Assembly (NCBI GenBank): GCA_007570785.1
Contig: ML661902.1
Coordinates: forward strand, 2,098,373-2,162,372
From: Antilocapra americana
Taxonomy: Eukaryota > Chordata > Mammalia > Artiodactyla > Antilocapridae
Direction: 5' to 3'
Length of the DNA: 64,000 bases
Both the position numbers and the translations under genes were made by a program. The notes under the pieces are model-generated. The model searched no databases, was not told the DNA's origin, and worked only from the letters and a program-made list of their open reading frames with translations. Positions 40,401-51,148 of this stretch are shown here, piece after piece (the first letter of the stretch is position 1; each line of letters starts with the position of its first letter).

Positions 40401-40850
40401 CAGAAGCTGGAGGAATCATGCTCCCTGTCTTCAGATTGTACTACAAAGCTACAGTCACCAAACAGTGTGATACTTGTGGTTAATTTATCTATAATAAAGG
40501 AGGCAAGAATATACCATGGAGAAAAGATAGTACCTTCAATAAGTGGTGCTGGGAAAACTGGACAGCTATATACAAAAGAATGAAATTAGAACATCCACTA
40601 ATACCATATACAAAAATAAACTCAAAATGGATAAAAGATCTAAAGGTAAGACTGGACACTATAAAATTAGAAAAAACTAGGTAGGACAGTCCTTGACATA
40701 AATCACAGCAATTTTTTAGTTTTGGATCGCTTCTCCAAAAGCAAAGGAAATAAAAGCAAAAATAAACAAATGAAACCTAATTAAACCTAAAAGCTTTCAT
40801 GCAGCAAAGTTAACCATTGACAAAACAAAAGACAACCTACTGAATAGAGT
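40401..40850 (+). mobile_element. Inverted 5' segment of the twin-primed L1
   Basis: ORF2 sequence immediately upstream of the part at 40400, but in opposite orientation: blocks corresponding to [31 protein letters not shown] and NSKWIKDL. It ends near 40850 at the RQPTEW-equivalent, the point at which the minus-strand segment begins. Both segments thus belong to one insertion. Confidence 0.87.
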
Positions 40851-41089
40851 AACAGACTCTTTTTAAGAAAATTAATTTTGCTGGTTTTGTTATCAATCTT
40901 AATTATTACTGTAATTACAAATTGGATAAAAGTTTAAGGGAATGAATACTTTTCAGGATTTAAAAAGTGCTTTAAATAAAATATAAAAAAGAGAAACAAT
41001 TTTCATGTGGTATTTTACATCTTTTAGAAGTGATACTAGCTGGTCTTATATGAAGCATTTTAGAGATAGAAGTGGTAGGATAGACCATC

Positions 41090-41301
41090 TTACCCAATTG
41101 GGCTTCCCTTATGGCTCAGCTGGTAAAGAATCTGCCTGCAATGTGGGAGACCTGGGTTTGATCCCTAGGTTGGGATGATCCCCTGGAGAAGGGAATGGTT
41201 ACCCACTCCAGGATTCTGGCCTGGAGAATTCCATGGATTGTATAGTCCATGGGGTTGCAAAGAGTCAGACACGACTGAGCAACTTTCAGTTTACCCAACT
41301 G
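41090..41301 (+). mobile_element. Bov-tA SINE with target-site duplication
   Basis: The insert 41101-41290 has head GGCTTCCCTTATGGCTCAGC and end GTCAGACACGACTGAGC. It is flanked by TTACCCAATTG (41090-41100) and TTACCCAACTG (41291-41301), one mismatch in 11. Confidence 0.95.
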
Positions 41302-43013
41302 CTTCATTTCAGAGGTTAAAAAAGGAATACTCTAGATCATGTAAGCTAGTAGAAGGGCCAAGGAAAGAGTGCTTTCACGCCACCAGGGGTCTGCAATCTG
41401 AATTTGGCTATGTTCTCCATTAGTAAAACCTGAGCGCGTACCTTCTATATATGTGGTTGCATACTTACTTGTAACTTAATATATGTATACTTATATTAAT
41501 GTTATATGATTAGTGTAAAATGTATACAAAAACAGAAATTCAAAAGAGCATTTATAAATAGGACTTCCAGGTCTGGATAACACTTATTCCATAGTTTTCT
41601 TGTTACAACTAAAACCCCTGAACATCATATGTTAATGAAACAAAGGAGGACTCTGAACAGTAGGGACAAGAAAACAGGCCAACTAGATATTTTGACACCC
41701 AAGAACTAACACAAAATTCAGTTCACTGTGTTTTATTTTTGCCTCATACATCTGGACTGGGTTCTAGAGAGGCCTCTAGCCTGGAAATGCCAATAGATAT
41801 AAACAAAACAGCACTAAGGAAAGCCTGCTTTCTGTTGCCAAAAGACCAGGAACGTAGAAGCCCAATGAGACAGCAAATTCCGAGATAATAGCTGCCTTAT
41901 TCTAGTCTAACACCACGGGAAAAGCTGTGATCCACACCCATCATTCTACCCCCGGAATGATGTCAGAGAAAGCCAATGCAGATCTTGGATTTTCACTTCT
42001 TCCAGCTCTCAACAATCTCCTGTCAGCAGAGAGCACATGGTGAGCCTGGACTTCCACACCATCTGAATGGTAATGAGGCATCCCTTTCCCTACTGCTACA
42101 TGGTCCTAGCAGAAGCCTAATGAAGAGTGAAATTCCACACCCATCCAGCAATGAGGAAAGCGTCCACTCTGTAGCAACAATGGAGACTGACCAGGGAATT
42201 GAACTTCCACCTCTACCTAGCAGTAATTACACTGCCTCTCCCTCTCTCACACAGTGCCAGAGGAGGTCTGCTAAAATAGAAGATTTAAATAAGATCCAGA
42301 GTATCCTAACAAGATACCCAAAAGGTCCAGGATACAACTAAAAATCACTGTCATAGCTAGAATCAGGAAATCCTAACATGAATGAGAAAAAAAAAATCAA
42401 CAGATAATGCCACCAAGATGTCAAAATACTGGAATTATCTGGCAATGCTTTTTAAATGAGGCACTATAAAAAGGCTTCAATGAACAATTAAAAACATACT
42501 TGAAACAAAAGAAAAAAATAGAAAGACTCAAAAAGAAACAGAAAGCTTTAACAATAAAGGAAGAACAATGAGGAGAAAGAAGAGGAGAAAGAAAAATCAA
42601 ATGAAAATTTTACAACTGAAAGAAACATTAACTGAATATCCAGTAAACTTTCACTGAATGAACTGAGAAGAATGGAAAGGTCAGGAGAAAAAACTGGTGT
42701 GCTTGAAGACAGAATAGAAATTACCCAGTATAAACCAGAGGAAATACAGATGGAAACAAGCAAATGAACAGAGCCTAAGCTATCCATAAAAAGAGATGAC
42801 AATCTAACATTTATGTCACTGGAGTCACATATGGAGAGAAAAAGGTAGATCTTGAGAAGTATTCAAAGAAATAGTGGCTGAATGTTTTCCAAATTTGGCA
42901 AAAGACATAAGCCTACAAATTTAAGAAGCTAAGTAAATGCCTAAAAGTATAAGCCCAAGGAATTTCATACCAAGACACATCATAATCAAACCTCTGAAAA
43001 CAAAAGACAAGAT

Positions 43014-43299
43014 ATCTTGAAAGCTGCTGCTGCTGCTAAGCTGATTCAGTCGTGTCCGACTCTGTGCGACCCCATAGACAGTAGCCCACCAGGCGCTCCT
43101 GTCCCTGAGGTTCTCCAGGCAAGAACACTGGAGTGCAGGCCATTTCCTTCTCCAATGCGCATGCATGCTAAGTCGCTTTGGTCGTGTCCCGACTCTGTGC
43201 GACCCTATGGACAGCAGCCCTCCAGGTTCCTCTGTCCACAGGATTCTCCAAGCAAAAAGACTGGAGTGGGTTGCCATTTCCTTCTCCCATCTTGAAAGC
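43014..43299 (-). mobile_element. BOV-A2 SINE with target-site duplication
   Basis: Dimeric BOV-A2 in reverse (43025-43288), with the trinucleotide GCTGCTGCTGCT at the left. The flanking ATCTTGAAAGC is perfect (43014-43024 and 43289-43299). It sits in the ORF1 region of the ancient L1M. Confidence 0.95.
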
Positions 43300-43409
43300 A
43301 GACAGAGAAAAATGATACCTCACCTTAACAAGAAAAATGATTCAGTTGATAGTGGGTCCTCAGTAGGAGCCACGGAAGCTAGAAGATAGAGGCACAATAT
43401 TGTTTAAGT

Positions 43410-43483
43410 ACTAAAGGAAGGACTTCCCAGGTGACTCAAAGGTAAAGAATACACACACACACACACACATACACTGAAGAAAG
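43410..43483 (+). mobile_element. Bov-tA head fragment fused to (CA)n
   Basis: Only the first ~28 bp of the tRNA-like head (GACTTCCCAGGTGACTCAAA) remains, running straight into a (CA)n tract (43450-43472). Flanks ACTAAAGGAAG and ACTGAAGAAAG look like a diverged target-site duplication, so the whole 52-bp unit may be one insertion. Confidence 0.7.
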
Positions 43484-43880
43484 AGATCTGTTAACCCAGG
43501 ATTCTTTGTCCAGTGAAAATACCCTTTAGGAAAAAAAAGGAAAATCAAGACATTCTAACATGAAGGGAAACTAAAGAATTATTTTTGCCAGCAGATCTAC
43601 CCAAAAACAATGGCTAAGGGAAGTTGTTGCAATAAAAATGAAATGATAAAAGAAGAAAGCCGGAGACATAAGCAAGGAAGAAAGAACAATGGAAAAATAA
43701 ATACATAGACAAATTCAATAGACTTTTCTCCTCCCCTTGAGTTTTTAAAATTAGATTTGATAGTTCAAATTAAAATTATAATAATTGCATGATGTGGTTC
43801 TCCTTCTGTATAGAGGAAATAGTTAAGGCAATTGTATTATAAATGGTGGAAGGCAAGGGGAGTTAAAGGAAGATAAGGTT

Positions 43881-44089
43881 ACTTTCCTGGTGACTCAGAC
43901 ACTAAAAGAATCTGCCTGCAATGCAGATGACCTGGGTTTGATCCCTGGGTTGGGAAGATCCCCTAAAGAACAGAGTAGCTATCCACTCTTGCCTGGAGAA
44001 CTCCATGGGCAGAGGAGGCTGGTGGGCTACAGTCCATGGGGTTGCAAAAAGTTGGACATGACTGAGCAAGTAACATTTTGCTTCACTTC
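43881..44089 (+). mobile_element. Bov-tA SINE
   Basis: Head ACTTTCCTGGTGACTCAGAC, B-box region GGTTTGATCCCTGG and end GTTGGACATGACTGAGCAAG. A short AAGGTT is repeated at both ends (43875 and 44090). Confidence 0.92.
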
Positions 44090-44489
44090 AAGGTTGCTAC
44101 ACTTCACTTAAATGAATAAAAGTTCTGATACCATTATACTGAATAAGTTATGCATGTATAGTAAAAACATAATGCAACTAAAACTACAAATATATACACT
44201 TAAAAACACTTTATTCAGATAAATCAAAATAAAGTTATATTTTAAAGTTTAGGTAACACACAGACAGCAGGAATAAAATGGAAAAGAAAAACAGAAAACA
44301 AGAAATAAAATGGAAAATGGAAACCCTAAAATATCAATAATTACATTAAATGTAATTATCTACTAATATATACTAAATATGCTAATACTATATTTACTAA
44401 TATTTACTAAATATACTAATTAATAGACAGAGATTGTCAGGGTGGATTAAAAATCATGACTCAATATAGGCTGTCTACAAAACTGACTT

Positions 44490-44561
44490 CAATTATAATG
44501 TACACCCATGATGATATCATGTCATTGTATGGCAAAACAAACAAAAAAAAAACAATTATAA
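44490..44561 (+). mobile_element. Very short (54-bp) L1_BT-type 3' insertion
   Basis: The insert 44499-44552 contains only the last bases of the L1 3' UTR (CCCATGATGATATCATG, CATTGTATGGCAAAAC) plus an A-rich tail. The same 3' terminus occurs at 605-660. A perfect 9-bp duplication CAATTATAA lies on both sides (44490-44498 and 44553-44561). Confidence 0.9.
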
Positions 44562-45430
44562 CACTACAGAAAGATATAAAGTAAAAGGATGGAAAAGATA
44601 TCTTATTCAGACATTAATGAAAAGAAAGAGTGACTATATTGATACCAGATCATGTAGACTTAGAAGTGAAAAAAATTTCCAGGGACAGAGAGGGACATTA
44701 CATAATAATAAAAAGGTCAGTCCACTAAGAATGAATAACAATCCTAAAGGTAGAGGCTCTAAGCATCAGAACTGCAAAATGAGTAGGGTGAGAGGACTGA
44801 TAAAAATGAAAGGAGAAATAGACAAATTCACACTTAGAGAGCTGGAGATGTCAATATCTCACTCTTAAGAAATGATAGAACATCTAGGGAGAAAATCAGC
44901 AAGTATATAAAAGAAATAAACAATACTATCAACCAACAACAATTGAATTCACAATTGTAAAACACTCTACCCAACAAGAACAGAGTACACATTCTTTTAA
45001 AATATTAATAGGGCATTTATCAAGATCCACCATATCCTAGGCCATAGACACAGCTCAACAAACTTAAAAAAATCAAAATCACACAGATGGTGTTCTCTGA
45101 TATAATGGAATCAGACTAGAAATCAATTACAGAATAATACCATGAAAAGTTCATAACACACGGAAACCAAACAAGTGAGAGAGATCAAGAAGCACACTTA
45201 TCTAAATTTTTTAAAAATGTCTATATCTAACAATTTGTTGGATACAGCTAAAGCATTGTTGAGAGAGAAATTTATAGCACTAAAGGTTTACATTAGAAAA
45301 GAGGAAAATCTCAAAGCAATAATCTAAACTCCCAGCTCAGGAACCTAGAAAAACAAGAAAATAAATCCAAGGCATGCAGAAGAAAGGAAATAATAAAAAA
45401 CAGAAAACTAAAAAGAATCTACAAAATCAG

Positions 45431-46879
45431 CTTCTTAAAGAGCTGAATTTTCTTTCCCAATACAATTCATATATATTAAAGAGTGATCAATGGAATGTAT
45501 TTGTCACATTTTGCCAACTTCAAATCTAAGATGTAAAAGTTTATCTCAGCTCTGGAGACCTCAGGAAGTTCTTCTCCATAAGTTTTTATGTGCCTTTAAT
45601 GGAGGTTTAAATATTTATGGAAAAGAACTTACATGCCTCTAATGGAGGTTTCAGCTTCCCTTGTGGCTGAGATGGTAAAGAATCTGCCTGCAATGCCGGA
45701 GACCTGGGTTCGATCCCTAGGTCAGGAAGATCCCCTGGAGAAGAAAAGACAATTCACTCCAGTATTCTTGCCTAGGGAATTCCATGGACAGAGAAGCCTG
45801 GTGGGCTACAGTCTATTGGGGTGCAAAGAGTTGGACATGACTGAGTGACTGCACTATACTAATGGAAGTTTCCTCCCAAGGGATTTAATAAAGTTCACTG
45901 TTAGTCATGTTTTCTTTTGTCCTAGAAGGTACTCTATTCAATTTTTTTTAAATTAATGACTGTGAGCTCATGGATTTTCTTATTTCTTTATGGTATTGAA
46001 ACCTTTTCTTTATTATTATTTATTCTGATGCTCAAATTCTCTTGTAGTTGGCCAGTGAATACTCTCCAGTCGATGCCTGAGTCCTTCTGGTGTATCCTGC
46101 TCATTGACTAGTCTTCCAGCACAAAAAGATAATCCAGGCCCACTTTATCCTCCATCTTCAGCCCTGAAATTAGTTATTTCTCCAAGAAGTTCTGGTTCCT
46201 TTAGTGGAGAATAAGTTACTAGAAATCAAGATTAGGGTCCTGTCTGGTAGTGTTCGTTGCTACTGATGGGTCATTCCCGCGAGTCTTTCTTAGCAGACAG
46301 AGCTAGGAAATACATTATGTATATATTTATATAAACACATGAGTATAAATACATTCATACTTCTATAACTACTTTATACTCATTTGTATATATTATAAAA
46401 CAATGTATTCACATTAATACCTTTGACTATAATCTACTTTTCTCGCTTTCATGGTTTTCTAATTTTCTCCTTTTCTGAGTTTGTTAATATAGGCTTCAGC
46501 ATGAGAAACTTGGTTCCCATCATTCTCAGTATCTTTATTAATTTGCTCAAGTAATTTACTTATTTTTCCCAATGTAACCAGCCTCTCTACTACGTTGGCT
46601 CACCCCCCACCTCCACACAGTGCCACCAACACCACTGTGTCCTTGGCCAGAAAGCCTGCTGGTCTTTATCTCTGTGTACCCTCCCAACCTTCTTCATTAC
46701 CTGCATTCTCACCTGCAAAGCCTGCTGGCTCATGCCTTCACCCTATCTCCCCAAGTTTCATGTTCTTACTGGCCTGCACTTCATGTGGCTTCACTGTCTC
46801 TTATTGCCCCCACAGCCCCAGTTTCTGTGTAACTTCCTCCATGGATTTAATTGCTCTTCCTTCTTTCTAAATGTTTTAA
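45431..46879. other. Anonymous upstream sequence with one SINE
   Basis: Apart from the Bov-tA at 45652-45858 I see no gene. A CT-rich stretch at 46595-46870 gives overlapping open frames of low complexity; none is protein-like. Confidence 0.5.
45639..45871 (+). mobile_element. Bov-tA SINE with target-site duplication
   Basis: The insert 45652-45858 has head CAGCTTCCCTTGTGGCTGAG and B-box GGTTCGATCCCTAGG. It is flanked by CTAATGGAGGTTT (45639-45651) and CTAATGGAAGTTT (45859-45871), one mismatch in 13. Confidence 0.95.
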
Positions 46880-47050
46880 CATTTCCTTCTGGAATCATTT
46901 CCCTTCTGTCTGAAGAGCTTCCTTTAGCAATTCTTTTAGAACAAGTCCATTGACTACTCAATTTCTCTTCGTCTTCCTTCACTGGAGACTCTTTTTATTC
47001 ACCTTAGCTCCTAAAAGACATTTTTACTAGATACAGAATTCTGGCATGAC
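46880..47050 (-). mobile_element. Ancient L1M 3' region fragment
   Basis: The plus-strand reading TCCTTTAGCAATTCTTTTAG, CACCTTAGCTCCTAAAAGAC, ATACAGAATTCTGGCATGACAG resembles the reverse complement of L1ME-type 3' sequence. Diverged; the assignment rests on phrase-level similarity. Confidence 0.5.
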
Positions 47051-47159
47051 AGATGAGGCTGTGAGTCAGTGCTCCTCTTTTTGTCTGGGTGGTGTCAGTG
47101 AAGTCCAGCAGGAAGGTGAATGTACATGTTCAGCCAACTCTTGGGCTATATCTCACCAG

Positions 47160-48540
47160 GAGATTAGTTTCTAATAAAAGTACTACCCAGCATAACCCGG
47201 ATACAATAGAAAATCACTCATCGTACCAAGAAAATCACACGAATGAGAAACAATGATCAATAGATTCCAACACTAAAAATAATCAGATATTGGAATTATC
47301 TGACAAGAATTTTAAAGCAACCATTATAAAATGCTTCAACAAGCTATTATAAATTTTGTTGGAACAAATGAAAAGACAGACTATATCAGCAAAAAAATAA
47401 ATTACTTTAAAAAAACAAATGAAAAGTATAGAACTGAAGAATGTAATATCAAAAATAAAAACTTACTTAATGGGCTCAGTTACAGAGTGGAGATCAAAGA
47501 GGCTAGAATCATTGTACCTGAGAGCATATCAAGAGAATTTATGCTGGACAGCAAAGAGAAGAAAGACTAAACAAAAAATAAATTTTCAGACTGCTGGGAC
47601 AATTCAAAAGAGCTATTACTTGGATCACACAATTTCTAGAAAGAGAAAATGAAACTTAAGTATTCAAAGAAATAATGGCTGAAAACCTCTAAAACTTTGT
47701 GAAATACACAAATGGATAAACTCAAGAAGTTGAATGAACCCCAGGTAAAATAAAAACAAAGAATTTCATACCAAAACATATCATAATTCAACTTTTGCAA
47801 AGTAAATACAAAGAAAACATTTTGAAAGCATCCAGAGAGAAATGACACTTTACTTTTGGAGAAAAGCAATTCAAACGACAGTAGATTTTTTATCAAAAAC
47901 CACGGAGGCCAGAGGAAGTAGTACAACATTTTTAAAGTACTGAAAGGTTTTTTTCCAATTGAGAATTGCAACTTAATTGTGGAATTTTTTTTTACAATGT
48001 ATACATCTATCAAATCATACATTGTTCGCTTTAAATATTTTACAATTTTATCATTAATACTTCTCTAAAGCTGAAAAAAGGCTAGCTACAAAAAGGTGAA
48101 TGAAGAGTGTATGGAGACTCTAATAAATTAAAAAATAAACAGAGTTTGTTTCCAAGAAATCCACCTGTAAAAAAATGGCTATAAGGAGTTCTCTGAAAAG
48201 AAAGGACATTGTAACTGAAGACTCAAAATTTCAGAACAGAAAGAACACTGGAATGGAATGGGTAAAAGGAAGGGTTGATATAATAGACTATATTACTTGA
48301 GTCTTGAGTCATGAGTTTTTAAAATCATACTTGATTGAAGTAAAAACTATAACAGTATATGATATGGTGCTCAGTGAATATAGAGGAAATACTTGAGACA
48401 ATTATATTTTAAAGTTGGGAGAATGTAGGAACCTATGTGGAAGTAAGTCTCATACACTCCCCTCAGAGGAGTAACATGTTAGTAATAGTAGGTTATGGTA
48501 AGTTATGTGTATACACACTATCAAGGGCAATAACTTAAAA
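47160..48540 (+). mobile_element. Ancient L1M: ORF1 and linker remnant
   Basis: Contains the same segments as 42330-43870: GGAATTATCTGACAAGAATTTTAAAG, TTCAAAGAAATAATGGCTGAA, CATACCAAAACATATCATAATTC, and the linker with ATATAGAGGAAATACTTGAGAC. It is a second, independently decayed copy in the same orientation, without the later SINE inserts. Confidence 0.7.
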
Positions 48541-48985
48541 AAATTATACAAATCATTTATTAATAAATACTAAAGTAAATCCAGATGAAGTTCTCAGAAA
48601 TCTTCAGGTAACTCGCAGGAAGATAATGAAAGGAAGAAGGATTAAAAAAAAGACAGCAAATAATAAAACTTGAAAAAATCTCTACCATATCAAAAGTTAT
48701 GTTAAATATAAACAGTCTAAGTACAGTATACCAATTAAAAAACAGACACTGGCAATCATTTGCATCCACATGAGTCTCCAGTTTGAAAGTGATTAAGCAA
48801 GGACAGGCTCTGAAGAGCAGCATTTTCTTTTCTTTCTTTTTTTCCAGTGATTGTGGAATTGGCAGTGCCATAAGCAGTTTTTCCTTTGGGCCTGTTTTTA
48901 AAGGAGTTCAGAAGTTGATAATAGACTATGGGTAACATTCTGGTGAGGTTAGCCTGTTTCTTCTTCTAGCCCTTTTAGTGAATGT

Positions 48986-49268
48986 AAAAGCTGCCTGCTG
49001 CTGCTGGTTCAGTCATGTCCGACTCTGTGCGACCCTATAGACAGCAGCCCACCAGGCTCCCCCGTCCCTGGGATTCTCCAGGCAAGAACACTGGAGTGGG
49101 TTGCCATTTCCTTCTCCAGTGCATGAAAGGGAAAAGTGAAAGTGAAGCCGCACAGTCGTGTCCGACTCTTAGCGACCCCATGGACTGCAGCCCACCAGGC
49201 TCCTCTGTTCATGGGATTTTCCAGGCAAGAGTACTGGAGTGGGGTGCCATTGCCTTCTCCAAAAAGCT
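48986..49268 (-). mobile_element. BOV-A2 SINE
   Basis: Dimeric BOV-A2 (48993-49261) in reverse: CTGCTGCTGCTGG end, two monomers and the AGGGAAAAGTGAAAGTGAAG linker. It is close to consensus and so relatively young. AAAAGCT occurs at both ends and is a probable 7-bp duplication. Confidence 0.94.
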
Positions 49269-51148
49269 ATCTAGTATCCTGAATAAATAAATAAAGCCTT
49301 TTCTGCTTAAATGAAGCAGAATGAATGTTGTTGCTTGAAACTTAGATTCTTAACAATAGAATACTTTGTATGAGAAGTGCAAGGAACCCTCAAGGAAATG
49401 GATATTTGGGATTCATTATTTGGCAGATTGAGGGTAAAAGTTTGGAGGATCCAGTTAATCTTAGCGAAAGGAGCACTGGTACCTGGTGCATACTGTAATG
49501 AAACAATTCCTTATTTTATCATCTGTGCCATTGATCACCTGGAATACAGGGACTATTAAAGGCAAGGAACAGGAAGAATGAATGATTGCTGCCTTAGAAT
49601 AGTAAAATGGGCCTAAAGAATGCAATAGTTTGAGCATGAGTCACCTACTTCTAAAAGTGCTGAGCTTTGAAAGAAATGAAATGACAAATTTATGCTTTTT
49701 AGTGTTTAGGCTTAGAGAGTCAAAAAGTCAGGGTGACAAAAATTACCCTAAAATTAGCTCTCATCTTTACTGAGCTGATGAAACTGAAAATTAGATATAC
49801 AGTCTAATCCTGTGGGTTTTGAATTACGTCCGTTGAATTCAGTCAGTTCCAGGTCTCTCCTTGAAAGTTAAGACACTGAAATTCCAGTTGTAATTGGGAC
49901 AAACGGGAAAACCCTGAAAACTCAGAGCATCTTGAATACTTTAAGTCACTAAACATCCCTTACTGGAAGAAAAAGCTTTCCCACCAGTGTTTAATGAGCT
50001 TTTCCTGCCCTCCTAGAATTGTGTAAGCATGTTGCCTGGGGGCAGTTACCTTGCAAGGTAGTGTAAGTTTTCTCACAACCTATTCATACCATCAATACCT
50101 TAGGCTCATAACCAGTGTCAGAGGAGCATGCTCCAAGATACTGTTGTGAAATTAAACCCAAGAATGAAAAGCTTATACACCAAAAAAAAAAGCAGTATAT
50201 TGCCAAATTATATTGCCAAGACCTGCAGGAGTATATGCGGGGATGGATTCTGAGGTTCTGAATCAGAAAAAAATAAAATGGAATATAATCATTTATTGAG
50301 ACAAAATTTTAGATATGGGTTTAGAAAAAAAGAAAACACATGATTTTTTTAAAAAGTAGAAAAATAGACAAAGCCATCTTTGAAAGTAAGTGGTGTCTAT
50401 TCTCTGCAAGCTAAAAACAATAGTGAGAGATGCTGCCATCAATATGAGCCCCATTAGCAGCACTTAACCCACCAGTGATAATCAGTCATTTGAGGCCCAT
50501 CACTTTGCCTTGCTGATTGATTAGGCTCTAAAAAAACTTAGGTACTCACTAAAGTACCCCATTATCTGTATAACCAAAAGACACAAACAAACAACAATAC
50601 CTCCATATAAAAACAGAGTCCAGAATTGGCCCTCCATGCCATGGCTCCCTCAGTCGATCCACAGTACAGAATTTCTTGAATGCAGAGGAGACTCAGAATT
50701 CTTGAGGAGGAACTCGAAGATGGCATTGTCTGAGATTGATTTCCTTCAGAGGCACACTCAAAGTGAAGATTCCTACACAACTGGTATATTTAAAAAGTGC
50801 TTCCAAGAGAAGCCAGGAAGATTGACCTGGAAGAGGAACAGCCTCAGCTTCACCTTGAAGGATCTCTGGAACATAAACTGAACCGCAGAGTTTTCCCACC
50901 TCAGGGAAAGGGAGCGAGAGAGATGGCATCAGTATTTTTATATCCACAGACATTGGCTAAAGCCGACTCTGGGATCCAGCTGTATCCTTCCAGATATTTT
51001 GGTTATTTGCACCTGCAGGCAAAGTGGCTCCATTAGCTGAAAAGGCAGTTTCTAGAAGAGGAATTACAGAGGCAGGCCCTTCACAGAAATGGTAATAGAT
51101 CTGAGTAGACCCGTCTGAAGCACTGACAATGCCCATTACAAACATATT
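49269..51148. other. Anonymous upstream sequence
   Basis: No gene is recognised. GC-moderate sequence at 50600-51140 yields short overlapping frames on both strands without recognisable domains; an old unclassified repeat is possible. Confidence 0.5.

Larger units (their letters stand above)
41540..45430 (+). mobile_element. Ancient L1M: 5' UTR, ORF1 and N-terminal ORF2 remnants
   Basis: A decayed LINE-1 in order: GC-richer 5' region (about 41540-42330), ORF1 region (42330-43560, e.g. GGAATTATCTGGCAATGCTTT), ORF1/ORF2 linker (43500-43870), and the ORF2 endonuclease region (44600-45430, e.g. GAAAGGAGAAATAGACAAATTC and TAGAAATCAATTACAG). Five younger inserts break it (43025, 43421, 43881, 44499; 45652 lies just beyond). 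The 121-codon frame at 41976-42341 falls in the 5' region and is not a protein of known kind. Confidence 0.75.

Noticed and set aside
41976..42341. 121-codon open frame as a host gene
   Set aside because: It falls within the 5' region of an ancient L1M and has no recognisable domain or gene structure.
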